Both the position numbers and the translations under genes were made by a program. A DNA stretch of 64,000 nucleotides from the NCBI GenBank assembly GCA_028386065.3, contig JAKUCV010001512.1, positions 172,061 through 236,060 of the forward strand, read 5' to 3'. Positions 58,698 to 64,000 of the stretch are shown piece after piece (position 1 is the stretch's first letter; each line of letters starts with the position of its first letter). The notes under the pieces were generated by a model that was given only the letters and a program-made list of their open reading frames with translations, was not told the origin of the DNA and did not search any database. The stretch is from Turnera subulata. Lineage: Eukaryota > Streptophyta > Magnoliopsida > Malpighiales > Passifloraceae.

Positions 58698-59029
58698 TCT
58701 TCTGAAAAATGAAGCACAAACGGACCGGAATCCTTTTTCTATCCCGATGAGCGGTGTTTCAAGTTAGTTTGTCCTATGTAAATTACGTAATGTAACAAGA
58801 GTGTTTTAAATTATGTAAACGCAAGTTTTTTTTTTTTTATCTTATGAGGACAAAGGCATATGTTTAGGTGTCAGAATTGGAAGGTGAATGTTATTTTGAT
58901 ATTCTTATTGAAGGAAATACTGTCAGGCTATCCCAACATTTAACCGTGACGTACTAGATGTCTAAGTGTTTCCATTTTATTATTTTCTTTTCTCTCGTCT
59001 TGTTACTATGTTACTATTAACCGACTATT
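58698..59029. other. RAD50 3' UTR and flank
   Basis: Noncoding DNA after the RAD50 stop codon, including a T-rich run near 58828. No other feature is seen. Confidence 0.5.
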
Positions 59030-59034
59030 ATCTC

Positions 59035-59078
59035 ATTATCCCGAGCAGGCTCACGGCCTCTCCGCTCGTCTGGATAAT
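59035..59078. repeat. Interrupted palindrome near the left end of the LTR fragment
   Basis: ATTATCC...GGATAAT (59035-59041 and 59072-59078) encloses CGAGC...GCTCG (59042-59046 and 59064-59068). This would fold as a two-step hairpin. Confidence 0.6.
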
Positions 59079-60074
59079 AACTTAACCAATCTGCCATCAC
59101 ATAATAGTACCCTCGGTACTCAACTCACACAATTCTCACAGTCAACAACAAAAACAATAAACTTATTATTACCAACAATTCCAACATCATCAATAATATC
59201 AACAATCAATCATAGACACAGAAGTAGTATCATACCAGCAAATATCACACATAGTAAACAAACAGCAACTTGATATCACGGGCGGTATATATATATATTT
59301 ACTTATCCTCACCTTAGCCGGTAAATTCTTCCGGGAACTCGTCCTCTGGTTCCGGTTCCACGTGCTCGTTCACGTTATCAAATCCTATATATAATTAATC
59401 ACAAATATACAGTCACACAAATGCACCATAAACATGATATGCAAATGGTATGATGTACCGAAATTTCATTATTAACCAAACTCGGTTGTTCGTCTCGGAT
59501 TATACTTCATTATCATCATCGTTCACCATTTAATTACATAGGCCAGAAATAATATACTATAATTATATCCGGTATTAATATTTGGATAATACCCTTTCCA
59601 AAATTATTTCCATAAAATTTATTTACAATAATATAATTTTCTAGAAAATAGTTATACATATACATATATATATTTTTTTGAAAACATATATATATATAGT
59701 TTATACTTCCAAACTATTTACCTTAATTTACAAAGTCATAGTCCATATTTCAACGTAATCTGTCAAGGTGTTTTTATTTGTTTATCAAATTAATCCCCAT
59801 ACTATTATTATTATTTTTCAGAATTCTACATATATATATTTATTTTTATTAAAAGGACTGGGCCTGTGAATAGTATTAGCCAGCCCAGACCCAAGGGATG
59901 ACCAGGTCCAGGGCTGACTGGCCAACCCAAGCCAAGGCATCAGGCCCACGATCTGAGCCCGAACCAAGACTTGCCCCAGCTTCTAGTCCACACCCGGCCC
60001 GAAGCACCCCAGCCCAAATCATGCCCTAACCAGAACCGGGTCAAACCCACTGTTGCCGGGTCGACCCGCTCGGT

Positions 60075-60168
60075 CAGATGGGTTGTCCTCAACCCGCAGC
60101 TCACCTTGGTATGGCGACGGCCAGATGGGTTGTCCTCAACCCGCAGCTCACCTTGGTGTGGCGACGAC
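60075..60168. repeat. 47-bp tandem duplication inside the GC-rich part of the LTR fragment
   Basis: CAGATGGGTTGTCCTCAACC and the following bases are repeated at 60075-60121 and 60122-60168 with few changes. Confidence 0.85.
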
Positions 60169-61038
60169 GCGGCACGGCGATGCAAGACGAGCGACGGCGG
60201 AGGCGAGGCGCTGGCGAGGGAGGCGACGACTGGTGGTGTTCGTCGGCAGTAGCAGGGCGGCGGCGACGGTTGCAGTGGTCGCGCGAATTGGTGGAGATGC
60301 GACCCTGCTGCTTGGTCCGGTGGTGCTGCAGCGGTGGCCGATGCGGGCAGGTGGTGGTGGCTGACCGGTGCACGCGAGCGGAAGGGAGAAGAAGAGGTGG
60401 TGACGGCGGCGCTGCATGGAGATGCGTGCGGCGGTCACGCGTAAAGGAGAGGAGGAAGAAGATGGGATGGTGGTGTGATGTCGTTTTGTTTTTTTATTAT
60501 TATTTATTCTTTTTCTTTTCTTTTTTCTGGTTGGTTGCAGAGAATAAGAAGAAACTGGTTTATGTGTTTGCAGGCACGAGAAACGCAAAAGGCAGTATAC
60601 TGGGTTTGTGTGTTTTGATTGCAGAGGAAGCATGTTTTATGGCCAAAAAAAGAACAAAAACTTGTGGCAGACAAACGCAAAGAAAGAAAAGGTGTCGGTG
60701 CAACGGTTAACTGAGCAGAATTATTGGGGTTACTGTGCATGATTAATCAGTGAAGAATCTAACCCAGCAAAAGTCCATTATGCCCTCCTACCATCCTTTA
60801 GCTTTCAAACTAAACCAAGGGCACAATCGTCTTTTCGCAGTTTCCAAATCCTGAAAATTCCAACTCTTCCCGGAAATTCCGCAAAAATATCTGGAGTATG
60901 GAACGAGACTCGCAATTGGAATCCGATGCTCGGTTTACCATAAAATAATTACCAAAGATTATTTCCATATGGTAAATTACTGTACAAAGTCCTTTTACAG
61001 TCCCGGTAAAAATATAAATTTTTACCCTGGCTGTTACA

Positions 61039-61515
61039 TTATTTTAAGAAGAACTTATACATAATGAAGTCAAAGTTTTTTTTTAATACAATCTAGGCAA
61101 GCAGATACGTATTATTTGGAATTAGTTTGTATAGTGGAATAAGAATTTATACATCATTTATTGTTGATAATATTTGTTAATACTTTGATATTCAAAATTA
61201 CATGATTTTAATTATTGAATTATATTATGGATTTTTCTATCTTGTGTCCTAAGGCACATGATAAGCCATTAAGAAAGGAAATAAAATCTCACAATTAAAT
61301 CTATATTATTAATGAAGGAGATTATTAAATTGTATCGTTATTTTTATTATTATTATTCCTTTTTGTGATTGTATTTTTTTTGATAGCTTACATTAACTAT
61401 TCGACTTTACTTTAATTTTTTTTCATCATAGTTCCTGTAGACAATAGACAATAACACAACAGTCATGAATTCCTATGATAATTTCTTTCCGTTATTATTC
61501 TTTATCGAAATCATT
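61039..61515. other. AT-rich DNA between LTR fragments
   Basis: Nothing recognisable; AT-rich with short TTATTA runs. Confidence 0.5.
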
Positions 61516-62779
61516 TGAAACGCCCCGACCCGCATTTACCGTACACAATAAACACGTGTCGGAACTGTGACAACCCAACCAAAATCAAGTCCAGCATACA
61601 GTGTGTACAATAGAAACTCGGGCCCAACAGCCCAAAATAGGAAACATCATAAATAACAAAACCGACCCAATGGCCCAATAATATCAATAAAATGCACAGC
61701 GAAAGACTTAATAACTCACAAAACACTGTATGCGACACTGATGCAAACTATGGATCCGAGCCCTGTCCAAGGGATAACGTCGCAGCCTGTCTGGAATGCA
61801 CCAATCCTGTATCACAAATAACTCATCCTACGGGATGAAAGCCCGCAGGTGAGGGGTGAGTCCGAAGTGCTCACCGACGAAGGAAAGACAATCAATAAGC
61901 ACACCAAAATTACTCAAGTCAAAACAGGCACAACAGCCAAACCAAAAGACTCGACCCAAAACTGGACCAAGACCAAACAGACTCAACAAAAATCCGATTT
62001 CCAATTTTATCTTTTCCGGGCCACGTCACGAATAAGCTAGGGTCAGACCTGGTTATCAACATATTCCGGGTGCCAGACCAAATCCAGGGAACCCAGGGAT
62101 CGACATCCCAAAAATACGAACCCAGGGATAGACATCCCAAAAATAATCACGGGATAGACATCCCAAGCATAGACATGCTTATCACAAGAACCCAGGTCAC
62201 GGCCACCACGAAACAGTCTTAAACCATCGAGTCGTACCACTACTTACCACGTGACAATTATATTATCGTTATCAAAATCAAATCACAGGGATCAACATCC
62301 CTAACCAAAATATCGGGATAGACATCCCTATCCAAATCCAAGGATCGACATCCTCATCTCAAATTATTAATTAATCCATTATCCGTTGTACCAAAAAGAC
62401 TCAAGAAAAACGTCCAAAAACCAATCAAATTCTGGGATAAACATCCCGACTACAATCAAGACAATGGGATAAACATCCCGAAACAAACCACAACAATTGC
62501 AACAACCAACAATGCAGTAATCAACAAACACAATAACCGAGTAATACAGGCACATATTGAAGGAAATCCATCCTCACTTTGGCCGATTACTCAACTCCGG
62601 AAACAATGACCGGTCCGACGCCGGTTCCTCGGGAAACTGCCCGATATCCAAACCTATACAACAAAACTATATATACACATAAATGCACATAATCGGTATA
62701 CTATGATGCCAAAACTGCGAAATAACCCCTCTAAAAGCAAAGAGTACCACTGAGCATCCTCTTAAATAAAGAACGAGAA
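61516..62779 (-). mobile_element. 3' portion of a gypsy-like LTR, minus orientation
   Basis: On the minus strand it ends in GGGTCGGGGCGTTTCA (plus-strand TGAAACGCCCCGACCC at 61516), a typical plant gypsy LTR terminus. It also has the familiar GGACTCACCCCTCACCTGCG segment (plus 61841-61865). Its inner part (62560-62700) matches 59283-59460 of the neighbouring fragment in the same orientation. It carries the palindrome array at 62096-62479. It abuts a plus-oriented LTR start at 62780, so the region is rearranged or nested. No coding domain was found. Confidence 0.6.
62096..62479. repeat. Array of nine short palindromes GGGAT-NNAC-ATCCC with covarying arms
   Basis: Copies lie at 62096-62109, 62125-62138, 62151-62164, 62165-62180, 62288-62301, 62315-62328, 62341-62354, 62434-62447 and 62466-62479. 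Seven have arms GGGAT/ATCCC. The copy at 62165 has AAGCAT/ATGCTT and that at 62341 has AGGAT/ATCCT; each changed arm is matched by a compensating change in the partner. The four-base centre is AGAC, CGAC, CAAC or AAAC. Spacing is irregular. Confidence 0.9.
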
Positions 62780-64000
62780 TATAACAGCCCGGGTAAAATT
62801 TTTGATTTTTACCGGGACTGTAAAAGTCTTTTTACCGTGATTTACTGTTGAATCAATCTTGGGTAATTAATTCAAGGTAAATCGGGAGTCGTTTTTCGAA
62901 ACCGAGAGTTTTCCCGCGCTCGTGATTTTCCCGTGGATTTTTCGGAACTAAGTTGGTATTTTTCGGGTATCGGAATTTCTCGGAAAAACACACCGGAAAA
63001 TAACTAAGGAGGTATCAATTATTTTCTGGTCTGGACCGGACTCGCCCGTAATGCAGATGAAAATTCATTATTGATCTCACATGTTAAATAGTAAATTTTT
63101 CAGTTTTTAAGAAGAAGGCAGCCGGTGGAAGAGGAGAGGAAGAGAGGAAAAAAAAAGAGAGAAAGAAAAAAAAGAGAGAAAAGAAAGAAGAGAAAAAAGA
63201 GAGGAAAAGGAAAAAAAAGAGGGAAGAAAAAGAAGAAAAAAAAAAGAAACTGAAATGGTGAGAAAAGAAAAGAAAAGTAGAAGAAAAAAAAAGAGAAAAG
63301 AAGTGGGAAGAGGAAGACCGGACGGCCACCCACCTACGCACCCGATTCACCCGAGCCACCTCCTCCACCGACATCACCATCAGTCACCACCGGCCACCTG
63401 CACCGCAGCCACCGTCTTCCCCGCTGCTCGCAACGCCGCCATCTTTCCTTCGTCACGTCACACCACCACCGCTGCCAAGCCGAGCAAGCTCACCTTCCGC
63501 CGCCAGCACCTCGGCCTCTTCGCAGCGTCACCTTCCAGCCGTCGCCTTCGCCTTCCCTAGTCGTGCCGCCCGTGCTGCTCAGCGCCGTCGCCGACCCCTG
63601 CAACTCAAGGTGAGCCTTGAGAAGATGCTGACCCGGTTGTGTAATGGTACGGGTCGGGTCTGACCCGGCGTTGTAAGGTGATGGGTTATGTTTTGGGTTT
63701 GTTGGATTTGGGCGTCGCGGATTGGGCCTGGGCTTGGGCTCCTGGTCCTGACCTGTTGGGTTGTTCTGGGCTGGGCATGGGCTTACTGTTCCTGGCCCAG
63801 TCCAGTAAAAAAAAAAAAGAAAAGAAATATATATACTTAATTATTTTCTGGAATAAAATCAATTTTGAAAAAAAATAATATAATTACCTTGAGAAAATTA
63901 TGATCTAATTAATTCTGGTATTTTGAAGAAAATATAAATATATATACTTTGATAAATAATTAAGATGTGCTTTGGAAAAACTATTATTATTTGGAAATAT
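62780..64000 (+). mobile_element. Gypsy-like LTR start, plus orientation, running off the window
   Basis: It begins TATAACAGCCCGGGTAAAAT and has an immediate near-palindrome (CCCGGGTAAAA...TTTTTACCGGG, about 62788-62815). An A/G-rich leader at about 63100-63310, a Pro/His/Ser-rich open stretch to about 63560 and GGCCCAG-rich DNA to 63810 follow. The same order occurs in reverse at 61038-59840. The right end lies beyond the window. No retroviral-type domain is seen. Confidence 0.6.

Larger units (their letters stand above)
59030..61038 (-). mobile_element. Gypsy-like LTR fragment, minus orientation
   Basis: Read on the minus strand from 61038, this begins TGTAACAGCCAGGGTAAAAA and contains a T-rich leader. 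A GC-rich stretch with Pro/Arg/Ser-rich open frames (60060-60440) follows, then GGCCCAG-rich DNA, AT-rich DNA and a conserved block near 59283-59460. The start and internal order match the plus-oriented copy at 62780 onward, and the later block matches 62560-62700. TGTAACA-type starts are common in plant gypsy LTRs, and this is the basis of the class call. No gag or pol domain is visible, so it may be an LTR or a non-coding derivative. The expected 3' terminus is not visible at the left end. Confidence 0.6.

Noticed and set aside
60078..60710. A 210-codon open frame in GC-rich DNA
   Set aside because: Composition-driven Arg/Gly/Trp-rich translation inside an LTR-like repeat, with no recognisable domain and an overlapping tandem duplication.
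63084..63380. Phe/Ser-rich minus-strand frame
   Set aside because: It is a translation of the A/G-rich leader of the LTR-like repeat and not a plausible protein.

Overview
The window is nuclear DNA from a flowering plant, almost certainly a eudicot. The evidence is spliced genes with GT-AG introns, proteins matching angiosperm-specific families (CER2-like BAHD proteins, plastid J20 co-chaperone, GAE6-type epimerase), plant SINE, LINE, copia, hAT and gypsy-like repeats, and a nuclear-integrated plastid DNA scrap. The species cannot be named from sequence alone.

Layout. 1-653: 3' end of an arginine/serine-rich, splicing-related gene (+). 3670-3910: tRNA-derived SINE. 4238-4344: plastid trnA-UGC fragment. 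5958-6994: J20, a plastid DnaJ protein (+). 9639-10033: hAT-type MITE. 10192-14411: decayed Ty1/copia element with TSD. 14500-14700: eroded 3' fragment of a CER26-like gene. 15331-16612: F-box gene with a one-base frameshift (-). 17484-20047 and 21488-23341: two tandem CER26-like BAHD genes (-). 27000-27481: 5'-truncated LINE (-). 28677-29495: mitochondrial GR-RBP2-like RNA-binding protein (+). 34219-35598: GAE6-type UDP-glucuronate 4-epimerase (-). 41467-44025: internally deleted LINE keeping ORF1 (-). 45839-47939: WEX, a Werner-type exonuclease in six exons (-). 48489-48561: 73-bp foldback element. 49508-58697: complete RAD50 gene in 27 exons, 1315 codons (+). 59030 to the end: inverted fragments of a gypsy-like LTR family, with an array of covarying palindromes.

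Context. The order J20 - CER26-like - GR-RBP2-like - WEX recalls Arabidopsis chromosome 4 (At4g13830 J20, At4g13840 CER26, At4g13850 GRP2, At4g13870 WEX, from memory). It therefore looks like a conserved microsyntenic block, with GAE6 and the repeats placed between its members. RAD50 and WEX are divergently arranged and both act in DNA metabolism. CER26-like proteins act in wax precursor elongation, J20 in plastid protein quality control, GR-RBP2 in mitochondrial RNA metabolism and GAE6 in pectin precursor synthesis.

Unusual signals. About ten loci show a short poly(A) or poly(T) tract with a few extra bases between 10-17 bp direct repeats; these look like tail-only retroposon insertions and cluster in the CER26-like introns. 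Nine hairpins of the type GGGAT-NNAC-ATCCC lie at 62096-62479, with compensatory arm changes. WEX has an inferred GC-AG intron. The left copia LTR carries an internal duplication containing LTR-end plus primer-binding-like sequence.
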